64,000 nt of DNA from Sphaerimonospora sp050942215 (GCF_050942215.1 NZ_CP192056.1:4402001-4466000), one strand, 5' to 3'. Shown: positions 24,642 through 32,747, counted from the first letter of the stretch. Made by a program: numbers and translations. Notes: generated from the letters alone by a model not told the origin.

Positions 24642-25796
24642 TCAGGATGGCAGGCCGCCGCGCTCGACGAGCTGCCGGGCGATGACGTTGCGCTGGATCT
24701 CGTTGGTTCCCTCACCCACGATCATGAGCGGGGCGTCCCGGAAGTAGCGCTCGACGTCGAACTCGGTGGAGTAGCCGTAACCTCCGTGCACCCGGATCGC
24801 GTCGAGGGCGATCTCCATCGCGATCTCCGAGCAGAACAGCTTCGCCATGCCCGCCTCCATGTCGCTGCGCTCGCCCGAGTCGTAGCGCTCCGCGGCGTAC
24901 AGCAGCAGTCTGCGGGCGGCGGTCAGTTTGGTGCCCATCTCGGCGATGTGGTTGCCGACGGACTGGTGCTGCCAGATCGGCCTGCCGAACGACTCTCGCT
25001 GCCGGGCGTAGGCGAGCGCGTCGTCGAACGCCGCCCTGGCCACGCCCGTGGCCCGCGCCGCCACCTGGATGCGGCCGATCTCCAGGCCGCGCATCATCTG
25101 GGCGAATCCGGCTCCCTCCACGCCGCCGAGCAGCGCGTCCGCCGGAACCCGCGCGTCGTCGAAGACCACCTCACAGCTCTCCACACCCTTGTAGCCGAGC
25201 TTGGGCAGGTCGGCGGTGACGGAGACACCCGGCACCTTCTCCACCAGGAGGATCGAGATGCCGCGGTGCCGCGGCACGGCCTCGGGATCGGTCTTGCACA
25301 GCAGCGCCACCAGGCCCGACATGCGGGCGTTGCTGATCCAGGTCTTGGTGCCGCTGATCACATACTCGTCGCCGTCGCGCCGGGCCACGGTGCGCATCGC
25401 CTGCAGGTCCGAGCCGCCGCCCGGCTCGGTGAGCGCCATCGTCGCGCGCAACTCACCGGTCGCCATCCGCGGCAGGTATCGCTCCTTCTGCTCCCGGGTG
25501 CCGTACGCGAGGATGAGCCTGGCCACCACGGTGTGCCCGCCCATGGCCCCGGCGAGGCTCATCCACCCCCGCGCCAGCTCCTCCGTGATCATCGCGAAGC
25601 AGGGGGTCGAGACCTGGACGTCGCCGTACGGCTCGGGGATGGCGAGACCGTAGACCCCCATGCGCTTCATCTGGTCGATGAGTCCGCCCGGATAGGCGTT
25701 GGCGTGCTCCAGTTCCCGCACCACGGGCCGCACCTCGCGGTCGACGAAGTCACGCACCGCCTCGACCATGGCCGCCTCTTCGGCGTTCAACGTCAT
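24642..25796 (-). CDS. Acyl-CoA dehydrogenase
   Basis: 384 aa from ATG 25796 with GAAGGAG 5 nt upstream. Standard order: helical N-domain, beta domain with ATMALTEPGGGSDLQAMRT-type FAD-binding signature and TKTWISNA, C-domain with QRESFGRPIWQHQSVG, the RLLLYAAERYDSG helix and GGYGYSTEFDVERYFRDA, then a C-terminal EGTNEIQRNVIARQL. The Glu in Y-S-T-E-F near the family catalytic position differs from some subfamilies, so chain specificity is not assigned. It oxidises acyl-CoA to enoyl-CoA using FAD and ETF. It sits between a thiolase fragment and a possible CoA-transferase fragment. Confidence 0.93.
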   Translation of the reverse strand: MTLNAEEAAMVEAVRDFVDREVRPVVRELEHANAYPGGLIDQMKRMGVYGLAIPEPYGDVQVSTPCFAMITEELARGWMSLAGAMGGHTVVARLILAYGTREQKERYLPRMATGELRATMALTEPGGGSDLQAMRTVARRDGDEYVISGTKTWISNARMSGLVALLCKTDPEAVPRHRGISILLVEKVPGVSVTADLPKLGYKGVESCEVVFDDARVPADALLGGVEGAGFAQMMRGLEIGRIQVAARATGVARAAFDDALAYARQRESFGRPIWQHQSVGNHIAEMGTKLTAARRLLLYAAERYDSGERSDMEAGMAKLFCSEIAMEIALDAIRVHGGYGYSTEFDVERYFRDAPLMIVGEGTNEIQRNVIARQLVERGGLPS

Positions 25797-25869
25797 CGGA
25801 ACTCCTTCGCTGGAGAGCTTGGGCCGCGGCCCCGGAGAGGGCAGCGAGATCTCGCTGACGGCATCGGCA

Positions 25870-25975
25870 TCAGATGATCTTCTGGTCGGCGAGATCGGCG
25901 ATCTCCCGTGATGATCGGCCCAGTACGTCGGCCCGGCCGACCAGCTCGTGCAGGATCTCCCGGCCGCGCGGTCGC
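25870..25975 (-). pseudogene. Possible CoA-transferase C-terminal remnant
   Basis: One minus-strand frame reads PERPRGREILHEL, then SSREIADLADQKII and stop, about 75 bp before the acyl-CoA dehydrogenase. The pattern resembles the C-terminal end of CaiB/BaiF-type CoA transferases (P-x-x-G-x-x-T-R-E-I-L-x-E-L ... I-x-x-L). No upstream continuation exists, so if correct it is only a fragment. Confidence 0.3.
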
Positions 25976-26344
25976 TCAGGCGCCTGCCGCGTGTGCCGCG
26001 CTGAAGAATCCTCGATGGCCGGCACTCACAACGTGCGCTGAGCCGTGGGACCACCGATATATCACCATGGCCCTGGTCGATGGGAAGGCGCCATCCCTCA
26101 TGTCTTGATCTTATAGAAGAGACCAGGTGGGGATCACAGGCCGCCCGAATCCGGTCATCGCCGGAGGCGGGTGCCGGTCGGCCGTTCCTTCCGTTCGGGC
26201 AGGACGGCCGGTCGGCGCTCATCCTCAGCGAGACCTTCCTTCCGGTGAACGACGGCGCCTTGACCGGCCCCTCCGTCACCCGCCGTGCTCCGGGTCCGTC
26301 CCACCCGGGAAGGGGCCCGCACGACAGGCCGTAGCATCACTGCC
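25976..26344. other. Intergenic region with no gene seen
   Basis: About 370 bp between the CoA-enzyme remnants and the glycosylase gene. No convincing frame. A patch around 26040-26125 (GATATATCACCATGG; TCTTATAGAAGAGACC) is AT-richer than its surroundings and may hold a promoter. Confidence 0.45.
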
Positions 26345-26890
26345 ATGCGCCCGACGAAGGCCGACCTGGCCGCGGCCAGGAACGCGACGATCGACGACGT
26401 GATCGGTCCCGGCCTGGACGTGCTCTTCTGCGGGATCAACCCCGGCCTCTACTCCGCCGCCACCGGTCACCACTTCGCCCGGCCGGGCAACCGGTTCTGG
26501 CCGGCGCTGCACCTGTCCGGTCTCGTCCCGCGCCGGCTCGAGCCGTACGAGCAGCATCTGCTGCCGTCGTACGGCCTCGGCATCACCAACCTCGTGGCCC
26601 GGGCGACCGCGCGGGCCGACGAGTTGTCGCCCGAGGAGTTCCGCGCGGGCGCCGAGCGGCTGAGGGTGCTGCTGACGGAGATCCGGCCACGTCTGGTGGC
26701 CTTCGCCGGGGTGACCGCATATCGCCACGCCTTCGCCCGGCCGCGGGCCGTCATCGGCCCGCGGGAGGAGACGATCGGCGGCATCGCCGTCCATGTCCTG
26801 CCCAACCCCAGCGGGCTCAACGCCCACTGGACGCTGCCGGGCATCGCCGAGGAGATGGCCAGGTTGCGCCCGGGCCCGGGGCCCGCGTGA
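26345..26890 (+). CDS. mug: G/U mismatch-specific DNA glycosylase (Mug/TDG family)
   Basis: 181 aa from ATG 26345. GLDVLFCGINPGLYSAATGHHFA is the active-site motif 1 (GINPG), with NRFWPALHLSGL and LPNPSGLNAHW as motif 2. Members remove uracil or thymine from G:U and G:T mismatches in double-stranded DNA. It is monocistronic. In GINPG the Asn is retained. The following 166 bases to 27056 contain no gene. Confidence 0.92.
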   Translation: MRPTKADLAAARNATIDDVIGPGLDVLFCGINPGLYSAATGHHFARPGNRFWPALHLSGLVPRRLEPYEQHLLPSYGLGITNLVARATARADELSPEEFRAGAERLRVLLTEIRPRLVAFAGVTAYRHAFARPRAVIGPREETIGGIAVHVLPNPSGLNAHWTLPGIAEEMARLRPGPGPA

Positions 26891-27056
26891 CGCCACGGCT
26901 CATCGCTCCGGCGCGGGACCGGCCCCGGGTCGGCCCCGCCGCCGGTGGCCGTACCGGTGCCGGCCCTGGACGAACGCGTCGTGCGGGACCCGGGTCGCCT
27001 CGTCGCGTTCCCGGTCGCCGATGCGATCAGTCCCGGGATCGCCATGAGGCGAGAGA

Positions 27057-27593
27057 TCAGCTCGCGAACAGCTCGACCAGATCGTCGAGCCGGGCGACGA
27101 CGAGCGCGAGTACGGCTCCGGCGGCCACGGCGGCGGGATGCGGGAGAGGGCTCTGCCCGGCGGCGAAGGCGGCGGTGAAGCCGGCGAGGGACAGCGCGAT
27201 CAGGGCGGCGTTGCGCACGATGTGGCGGCGGCCGATCGGCGTGCTGGAGGCGCCGAAGCACCGGCAGGGGGTACGTGTGCCCCGCCGCATCTCGGCCAGC
27301 AGACCGGCGGTGAACCCGAGCAGGAGCACGACGGCCAGCGCGAAGCCCGCCCGCGCCGTGGCGGTGACGGCGAGCAGCGCCACGACCGCGACCTCGGCGG
27401 CCACGACGGCCGCGCCGACCCACAGACCGGCGGCGCGGCCGATCGGCCGGCCGCCCAGGAGCGCGCCGGTCAGCGCCCGGCCCGATCGGGCGAACTCGGC
27501 GAAGGCCGTTCCGGACCGCAGCTTGCCGGCGGCCGACAGGACGAAGACCACGCCGATCAGGCAGCGGGCCGCGATGGCGAGCTGTTCCGTCAT
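27057..27593 (-). CDS. MauE/DoxX-like membrane redox protein
   Basis: 178 aa with about four to five transmembrane helices (CLIGVVFVLSAAGKL; GLWVGAAVVAAEVAVVALLAV; AVVLLLGFTAGLL; ALIALSLAGFTAAFA). It carries the T-P-C-R-C-F-G-A motif followed by RRHIVRNAALI, the redox-cysteine signature of MauE-type proteins. Family knowledge: MauE supports disulfide formation in the Cys-rich methylamine dehydrogenase small subunit. Here its start overlaps the stop of a thioredoxin-like gene by 4 nt (ATGA) and a ten-cysteine peptide lies upstream, so a role in that peptide's disulfides is the natural inference. Confidence 0.85.
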   Translation of the reverse strand: MTEQLAIAARCLIGVVFVLSAAGKLRSGTAFAEFARSGRALTGALLGGRPIGRAAGLWVGAAVVAAEVAVVALLAVTATARAGFALAVVLLLGFTAGLLAEMRRGTRTPCRCFGASSTPIGRRHIVRNAALIALSLAGFTAAFAAGQSPLPHPAAVAAGAVLALVVARLDDLVELFAS

Positions 27594-28135
27594 CTCGTCC
27601 GCGCCCCCTCCGGGATCTCGAAGATCTGCTCCAGGCGCTCCCCCGAGGCCATGATCCGCCCCTTCGCGTCGAGCAACGCGAACACGGGGAACCCCCGGGC
27701 CTTGAACGCCCTGCTCAGCTCGCCGCGCTCGGGCTCGACGACCACACCGGCCACCGGTTCGAGCATCCTGACGTACGGCTCGGCGGCGTCCGGCTCCTCA
27801 CTCACGATCACGGCGAGCACCGCGTCGGTTCCGCCGGGGAAACGCCCGGCGGTCGCGACGAAGCCGGGAATGCGCTCCACCGCCTCCGGACAGATCGGCG
27901 AGAAGAACGCGGCCAGGCCGACCTCGGGGAGCAGTTCACGGGAGACCGTACGGCCGGCCGTCGTGACCGCGCAGAACGGCCCGACCGTCTCGTCCTCCTC
28001 CAGGATCATCGGCCGCTGGAGGACCGGCCGGGGCCCGATGAGACCGGTCAGCCGGCGGACCCGGCGTACCAGGATCATGGTCACCCCGAGATGCGCCACC
28101 CACATCACGCCGATGAGCGCAGCCACGTACTGCAT
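27590..28135 (-). CDS. Membrane-anchored thioredoxin-like protein lacking second CxxC cysteine
   Basis: 181 aa from ATG 28135. One N-terminal helix (YVAALIGVMWVAHLGVTMIL), then a TlpA/MauD-like redoxin domain: VGPFCAVTTAGRTVSREL and LAAFFSPICPEAVERIPGFV. The active-site position reads C-P-E-A instead of C-x-x-C, so only one cysteine (Cys82) remains; Cys55 might be a distal partner. The paralogue on the other strand (28562) keeps the full CSAC. Position: between the Cys-rich peptide and mauE, in the same direction. I infer a peptide-specific disulfide or mixed-disulfide function. Confidence 0.82.
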   Translation of the reverse strand: MQYVAALIGVMWVAHLGVTMILVRRVRRLTGLIGPRPVLQRPMILEEDETVGPFCAVTTAGRTVSRELLPEVGLAAFFSPICPEAVERIPGFVATAGRFPGGTDAVLAVIVSEEPDAAEPYVRMLEPVAGVVVEPERGELSRAFKARGFPVFALLDAKGRIMASGERLEQIFEIPEGARTR

Positions 28136-28200
28136 CGCGTCCCCTCTCGCGGACCTGCCCGCCGACGCGCTGCGAGGGCGAGCAGGCCAGGTGCGTTTTC

Positions 28201-28380
28201 TCAGCAGCAGTTGCAGATCCAGCTGCCGCAGGAGACGTTCCCGCAGCTGCTTCCCCAGCGGCAGCATGTGCGGACGAGGCACGGGGTGCCGTCGCTGTAG
28301 CACGAGCACGCCTGGGCCGTGGCCTTGGGCACGAGGCGGCTCAGCATCCTGTCGGCCAGTGTTCCTGCCAGTCTCACCAT
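28201..28380 (-). CDS. Cys-rich peptide, candidate precursor of a disulfide-rich product
   Basis: 59 aa from ATG 28380, with GGAGG 5 nt upstream, a strong ribosome site. The N-terminal part (about residues 1-25) is a cysteine-free, leader-like segment, L-A-D-R-M-L-S-R-L-V-P-K, ending in ATAQA, an A-x-A-type signal-peptidase site. The C-terminal 34 residues then contain ten cysteines in CSCY, PC, TCC, SC, SC, IC and NCC contexts with Gly, Ser and Trp, typical of a small disulfide or modified peptide. Neighbours encode two thioredoxin-like proteins, MauE, an ABC exporter and an S26 signal peptidase. I know of no named family with this exact pattern. Confidence 0.75.
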   Translation of the reverse strand: MVRLAGTLADRMLSRLVPKATAQACSCYSDGTPCLVRTCCRWGSSCGNVSCGSWICNCC

Positions 28381-28561
28381 GGCGACCTCCGGTCGTCGGG
28401 GACAGTTCGCCACGACGGTAGGGGCCCGCCATACAGGGCCGATACTGCTCGGATACTGGTCCCCGTACGGCTCGGCGCGGCTGTATGAACCGTGTACGGC
28501 CGCTGTATCCCGGCCCTTTAGCGTCGGCGGCCGGAGCACCACGAACCGTGCTGGAGGGCCA
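28381..28561. promoter_or_regulatory. Divergent promoter region of the peptide locus
   Basis: 180 bp separate the peptide gene (minus) from the second thioredoxin-like gene (plus). It contains CATACAGGGCCGATACTGCTCGGATACTGG with repeated GATACTG spaced 11 bases apart (28441-28460), which could be -10-like elements or a direct-repeat operator. Confidence 0.4.
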
Positions 28562-29104
28562 ATGCCTGCCGTTGTCTCACTCGTCGCCGTGGTCGGCGCG
28601 ATCTGCCTGCTCGACCTCCTGCTCACCTTCGGCGTCATCCGCCGGCTACGCGAGCACACCGAGACCATCTCCACGCTTCAGGCCGCGAGCGCGCCTCCCG
28701 GGATGCTCTCCCAGGGCGAGACGGCCGGCGAGTTCGAGGCCGTGGCCACGACCGGTGAGATGATCTCCAGGGAGACCCTGCTCGGCAACACGCTGGTCGG
28801 GGTGTTCTCCCCGGACTGCTCCGCCTGCGCCGAGCGGCTGCCCGGATTCCTGCGCCTGGCCGCCCAGTTCAGCGGTGGACGCGACCGGGTGCTTGCGGTC
28901 ATCGCGGACATGGGCGGCGATCCCGAGACGTACCGCGAGCGGCTCGAACCCGTCGCCCGCGTGGTGATCGAGCAGCAGGGCACGGGGATCAACGAGGCGC
29001 TGCGGGTGCGGGCGTTCCCGTCGTTCGGCGTTCTCGACGAGTCGGGGACGGTGCTCGTCTCCGGCCTGGACCCCGACCGGACCGAAGTGGCCGTTCCGGC
29101 GTGA
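28562..29104 (+). CDS. Membrane-anchored thioredoxin-like protein with CSAC active site
   Basis: 180 aa from ATG 28562 (GGAGG 5-6 nt upstream). N-terminal helix VVSLVAVVGAICLLDLLLTF, then a TlpA-type domain: TLVGVFSPDCSACAERLPGF with redox cysteines Cys86 and Cys89, and the cis-Pro-region-like AFPSFGVLDESG. It is the intact paralogue of the CPEA protein at 27590. The stop overlaps the start of the ABC exporter (GTGA), so thioredoxin and exporter are made together. Probable role: oxidising or shuffling disulfides of the exported peptide outside the membrane. Confidence 0.88.
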   Translation: MPAVVSLVAVVGAICLLDLLLTFGVIRRLREHTETISTLQAASAPPGMLSQGETAGEFEAVATTGEMISRETLLGNTLVGVFSPDCSACAERLPGFLRLAAQFSGGRDRVLAVIADMGGDPETYRERLEPVARVVIEQQGTGINEALRVRAFPSFGVLDESGTVLVSGLDPDRTEVAVPA

Positions 29105-30987
29105 GCGAGACCGAGTCACCGGCGGCGAAGGGGCCGGACGGTCTCGGCGGTGTCAGGGCGAGCGCCGCCGGAGTCGCCGGCGCGCTCGCCCTGGCCTGGC
29201 AGGCCGGGCCGCTGCTCATCGTCGGGTCAGCGATCGCGGCGCTGCTCGAGGCCCTGGTGCCGGTGGCCGCGGCCTGGTTGACCAAGGTCGCGCTGGACGC
29301 GATCATCAGCCGGGGGGTGGACGGGCGCTATCTGACCGCCGTCGGCGCCGGTCTCGTGGTGACCGGCCTCGCGACCGCGACGCTGCCCCATTTCTCCCAG
29401 TACGTCCGCCGAGAGCTGGAGCGGCGGGTCGGGTTGCTCGCGCAGGACCGGCTCTTCGAGGCCGCCGAGCGGTTCGTCGGCCTGGCGCGGTTCGAGGACC
29501 CGGTGTTCCTGGACCGGCTGTCGCTGGCCCACCAGTCGGGCGGCACCGCGCCGGGGCTGGTGGTCGGCGGCGTGCTGAGCATCGGCAGGGGCGCGGTCAC
29601 CGTGCTCGGCTTCCTCGGTTCCCTCCTGGTCATCAGCCCCGTGCTGGCGACCCTGGTGCTGGCGGCCGCCGTCCCGGCACTGCTCGCCGAGCTGCGGCTG
29701 TCGCGGGGGCGGGCCGCCGTTATGTGGCGTGTCGGTCCGGTCGAGCGGCGGGAGATGTTCTACCGCCAGCTGCTCACCACGGTCCAGGCCGCCAAGGAGC
29801 TGCGGCTGTTCGGCACGGGGCCGTACTTCCGCGCGCTGATGACCGGCGAGCGGCGCACCGCCGACGCGGAGCGGCGTCAGATGGACCGGCGCGAGCTCGC
29901 CACGCAGTCGGCGCTGGGGCTCATGTCGGCGGGCGTCGCCGCCGCCGGGCTGGTCTGGGCGCTGATCGCGGCGTGGCAGGGACGGCTCACCGGCGGTGAC
30001 CTCATGCTGCTGGTCGCGTCCGTCGCGGGGGTGCAGACGTCGATCACGACGCTGGTGAACGAGGTGACCATGGCCCACCAGCAGGTGCTGGTCTTCGGCC
30101 ACTATCTGATGGTCACCCGCTGCGGCCCCGACCTGCCCGTGCCGGCCGACCCGCGTGCCGTGCCCGCGCTGCGGCGGGGGATCGAGTTCCGCGGCGTGTG
30201 GTTCCGCTACTCGCCCGACCGTCCGTGGATCCTGCGCGACGTGAGCTTCACGATCCCGTACGGCAGAGCCGTGGCGCTCGTCGGCCGCAACGGTGCGGGC
30301 AAGAGCACACTGGTGAAGCTGCTGTGCCGGGCCTACGACCCGGAACGCGGCGCGATCCTGTGGGACGGGGTCGACCTGCGCGACATGGACCCGGCGGAGC
30401 TGCGCTCCCGCATCGGCGCGGTCTTCCAGGACTACATGGCGTACGACCTGAGCGCCGCCCACAACATCGGCCTCGGCGACGTGACCGCGATCGAGGACCG
30501 GGAGCGCATCGAGGCCGCCGCCCACCGGGCCGGAGCGCACGAGACCGTGATGGCGCTGCCCCGGCGGTACGACACCCTGCTGTCGCGGATGTTCGCCGAC
30601 CCCATGGCGGACGGCGAGGCGGCGACGGCCGGGGTGACGCTGTCCGGCGGGCAGTGGCAGCGGCTGGCCCTGGCCAGGGCGATGCTGCGCGACCGGGGCG
30701 ACCTGCTGATCCTGGACGAGCCCAGCTCGGGTCTCGATCCCGAGGCGGAGCACGAGGTGCACACCCGGCTGCGCCGGCATCGGATGGGCTTCACCAGCGT
30801 GCTCATCTCGCACCGGCTGGGGGCCGTACGGGACGCGGACCTGCTCGTCGTCCTCGACGCCGGCGTGGTGGCCGAGCAGGGCACGCACGACGAGCTGATG
30901 CGGCGGGGCGGCGTCTACGCCGGCCTTTTCGGCCTGCAGGCACGCGGGTACGGCACACCGGAGCCGGCCGACGCGGGGACGCCGTGA
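29101..30987 (+). CDS. ABC exporter (fused permease and ATPase)
   Basis: 628 aa. Transmembrane domain of about 330 residues, then the nucleotide-binding domain: Walker A GRNGAGKST (about residue 395), signature LSGGQWQRLALARA (about 514), Walker B LLILDEPSSGLD (about 537) and H-loop SHRLG. The exporter type, not an importer. No C39 peptidase domain is present, so leader removal is not done by the transporter; the S26 peptidase just downstream could do it. It would export the Cys-rich peptide or a related product. Confidence 0.92.
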   Translation: MSETESPAAKGPDGLGGVRASAAGVAGALALAWQAGPLLIVGSAIAALLEALVPVAAAWLTKVALDAIISRGVDGRYLTAVGAGLVVTGLATATLPHFSQYVRRELERRVGLLAQDRLFEAAERFVGLARFEDPVFLDRLSLAHQSGGTAPGLVVGGVLSIGRGAVTVLGFLGSLLVISPVLATLVLAAAVPALLAELRLSRGRAAVMWRVGPVERREMFYRQLLTTVQAAKELRLFGTGPYFRALMTGERRTADAERRQMDRRELATQSALGLMSAGVAAAGLVWALIAAWQGRLTGGDLMLLVASVAGVQTSITTLVNEVTMAHQQVLVFGHYLMVTRCGPDLPVPADPRAVPALRRGIEFRGVWFRYSPDRPWILRDVSFTIPYGRAVALVGRNGAGKSTLVKLLCRAYDPERGAILWDGVDLRDMDPAELRSRIGAVFQDYMAYDLSAAHNIGLGDVTAIEDRERIEAAAHRAGAHETVMALPRRYDTLLSRMFADPMADGEAATAGVTLSGGQWQRLALARAMLRDRGDLLILDEPSSGLDPEAEHEVHTRLRRHRMGFTSVLISHRLGAVRDADLLVVLDAGVVAEQGTHDELMRRGGVYAGLFGLQARGYGTPEPADAGTP

Positions 30988-31520
30988 CCGCCGCGCTCAT
31001 ACTGGCCGGCGCCGCGCCTGCCGCGGCGGGACTCGTGGCGGGGTCCGTCGCCGGAGCCGTGGCCGGGCTCGCGGGGGCGGCGACGCTGATGGGGCTGCGC
31101 CGCAGGCTCGCGGTCATCACGGTGGAGGGCAGGAGCATGGAGCCCGCGCTGCGCTCCGGCGATCGCGTCCTCGTCCGGCGGGTGCCGCTCGACCGGGTGC
31201 GGCGGGGAGACATCGTGGTGATCGAGCAGCCCGAGCCGGCGCCCCGGCATCCGGCCGCCGCCGGAGGGCGGCCGGAGCGGGGCGTCGGCGACATCGCACA
31301 GCGAAGCTGGGTGATCAAACGGGCCGCGGCCCTGCCGGGTGACCCCGTGCCCGCACCGGTGGCGGCGGCCGTCTCGGCCGACCCGGGCTCGCCCGTACCG
31401 GCTGGACGGCTCGTCGCGCTCGGGGACAACGCCGTGCTGAGCTTCGACTCGCGGACGCACGGTTACTACTCCGGCGACCGGGTGCTCGGCGTGGTCCTGC
31501 GCCGGATCTCCGCCGCCTGA
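30984..31520 (+). CDS. S26-family signal peptidase
   Basis: 178 aa from GTG 30984, overlapping the exporter stop (GTGA). N-terminal hydrophobic segments (ALILAGAAPAAAGLVAGSVAG), then VEGRSMEPALRSGD with catalytic Ser51 and WVIKRAAALPGD with catalytic Lys112; VALGDNAVLSFDSR matches the third conserved box. This is a complete signal peptidase I-type enzyme. In this operon it is the probable processing peptidase for the A-x-A site of the Cys-rich peptide rather than the housekeeping enzyme. Confidence 0.9.
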   Translation: MTAALILAGAAPAAAGLVAGSVAGAVAGLAGAATLMGLRRRLAVITVEGRSMEPALRSGDRVLVRRVPLDRVRRGDIVVIEQPEPAPRHPAAAGGRPERGVGDIAQRSWVIKRAAALPGDPVPAPVAAAVSADPGSPVPAGRLVALGDNAVLSFDSRTHGYYSGDRVLGVVLRRISAA

Positions 31521-31546
31521 TCGGGCCCTCGTCACGGCGTCCGGTC

Positions 31547-32545
31547 TCAGTGACGTCCATGCTCACGGCGCCCCCGGTGACGGTCCCGGTCAGCGCCGTG
31601 CCCGCGATGCCCGCGATGCAGCGGACGCCCCCGGCCGGGCGCCAACGGCCCGGCGGCTCCGACGGCTTCGGGCGCTCCGAGGGCCGCGGGTGCTCCGGGT
31701 GCTCCGAGGTCCAGCACGGGATCCCTGGCCAGCATCCTGCCGTGCAGCGCGACCAGATCGGCGCCGGGGTCGACGCCCAGCCGCTCGGTCAGCGACCGGC
31801 GCGCCGCCGTGTACGCCGACAGGGCGGCGGCGACGTCACCCGAACGGTAGAGGGCGAGCATCAGGTGCCCCCACAGCCGTTCCCTGGTCGGATGCACGGC
31901 GAGCAGGTCGCGCAGATCGGTGATCAAGGTGTCGTGCTCGCCCAGCGTAAGACGTGCGGCGGCGTGTGCCTCCAGCGCCAGGCACCGCTGCTCCTCCAGG
32001 GAGTCGAGCCATCCGGCCACGGCGAGCGTGCGCGGGACGTCCTCCGCCGGGTGGCCGCGCCACAGCGCCAGAGCCTCCGACAGCCGCCGGAGCGCCTGCC
32101 GCGGCGCCCGGCGTGCCAGCTCGGCCCGTCCCTCGCGCAGCAGACGGCCGAACTCCACACTGTCCAGCTCACCGGAATCGACCACGAGCGAATAGCCCGG
32201 CCGGCGGCCGACGATGCGGAGCTGTGGCGACCGCGCCCTTCCTTTCCGCGTCTTCTCCTCCCGGGATTCCCGTGCCTTCTCCTCCCGGGATTCCCGTGCC
32301 TTCTCCTCCCGGGGGTCGCGCAGCGCCTGACGGAGCTGGTTCACATAGGTGCGCACGTTGAACACCGCGGATTTCGGCGGCCTGTCCTCCCACAGCGCGC
32401 CGACCAGATCATCGAGTGAGACCGTCCTGTTCCGCTCCAGCAGGAGCACGGTGAGCAGCAGGCGTTGCTTGAGCGTGCCGAGCCGTACGGCCTGGCCGTC
32501 ACGTGCCACCTGCAACGGGCCCAACACCCCGAACCACAGGCCCAT
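31547..32545 (-). CDS. SARP/AfsR-type transcriptional regulator
   Basis: 332 aa from ATG 32545 (GGAGG 4-5 nt upstream). Residues 1-100 are an OmpR-type winged helix (GPLQVARDGQAVRLGTLKQRLLLTVLLLERNRTVSLDDLVGALWEDRPP); about 125-260 is the bacterial transcriptional activation domain (VEFGRLLREGRAEL ... LWGHLMLALYRSGDVAAALSAY). SARPs activate secondary-metabolite clusters. A low-complexity Gly/Ala and then Arg/His/Gly tail follows. A charged insert of three REEKARES units (from a 24-bp DNA repeat) separates the two domains. A perfect palindrome lies 19 bp upstream of the start. Confidence 0.9.
   Translation of the reverse strand: MGLWFGVLGPLQVARDGQAVRLGTLKQRLLLTVLLLERNRTVSLDDLVGALWEDRPPKSAVFNVRTYVNQLRQALRDPREEKARESREEKARESREEKTRKGRARSPQLRIVGRRPGYSLVVDSGELDSVEFGRLLREGRAELARRAPRQALRRLSEALALWRGHPAEDVPRTLAVAGWLDSLEEQRCLALEAHAAARLTLGEHDTLITDLRDLLAVHPTRERLWGHLMLALYRSGDVAAALSAYTAARRSLTERLGVDPGADLVALHGRMLARDPVLDLGAPGAPAALGAPEAVGAAGPLAPGRGRPLHRGHRGHGADRDRHRGRREHGRH
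32253..32313. repeat. 24-bp tandem repeat inside the SARP gene
   Basis: Two identical 24-bp units (32253-32276, 32277-32300) and a 13-bp partial third encode repeated KARESREE. In-frame, so copy-number change would not break the protein. Confidence 0.95.
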
Positions 32546-32563
32546 TCGCCCTCCTTCCGATAG

Positions 32564-32577
32564 TGGGAGCGCTCCCA
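32564..32577. promoter_or_regulatory. Perfect LacI/CebR-type operator upstream of SARP gene
   Basis: TGGGAGCGCTCCCA is a 14-bp perfect palindrome identical to the CebR box known from Streptomyces cellulose-utilisation genes. It lies 19 bp before the SARP start codon, within the likely promoter or 5' UTR. An identical copy is at 59825-59838. No LacI/CebR gene lies in the window. Confidence 0.85.
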
Positions 32578-32747
32578 TATGAGGTCGGCGTCGTAGCGGT
32601 AGCCGCCGTGATCCAGCGTGCAGGCCGAACGCCCCCGCGCACATCGGCGTGCCGGAGCGATGTCGGCTCCGCCGCTCCGCATAGGCCCTCACCGCCGGGA
32701 CGCGTACCGCCCTCCGCCCGCACGCGTACCCGCACCGGGCGGGCCGG

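Noticed and set aside
26080..26279. N-terminal extension of the acyl-CoA dehydrogenase up to 26279
   Set aside because: The family start aligns with ATG 25796, which has a perfect ribosome site; the extension is unlike any known sequence.
28201..28674. A longer 157-codon version of the Cys-rich peptide frame
   Set aside because: The upstream part has no ribosome site and crosses into the divergent gene's promoter and start; ATG 28380 has a strong site and is the sensible start.
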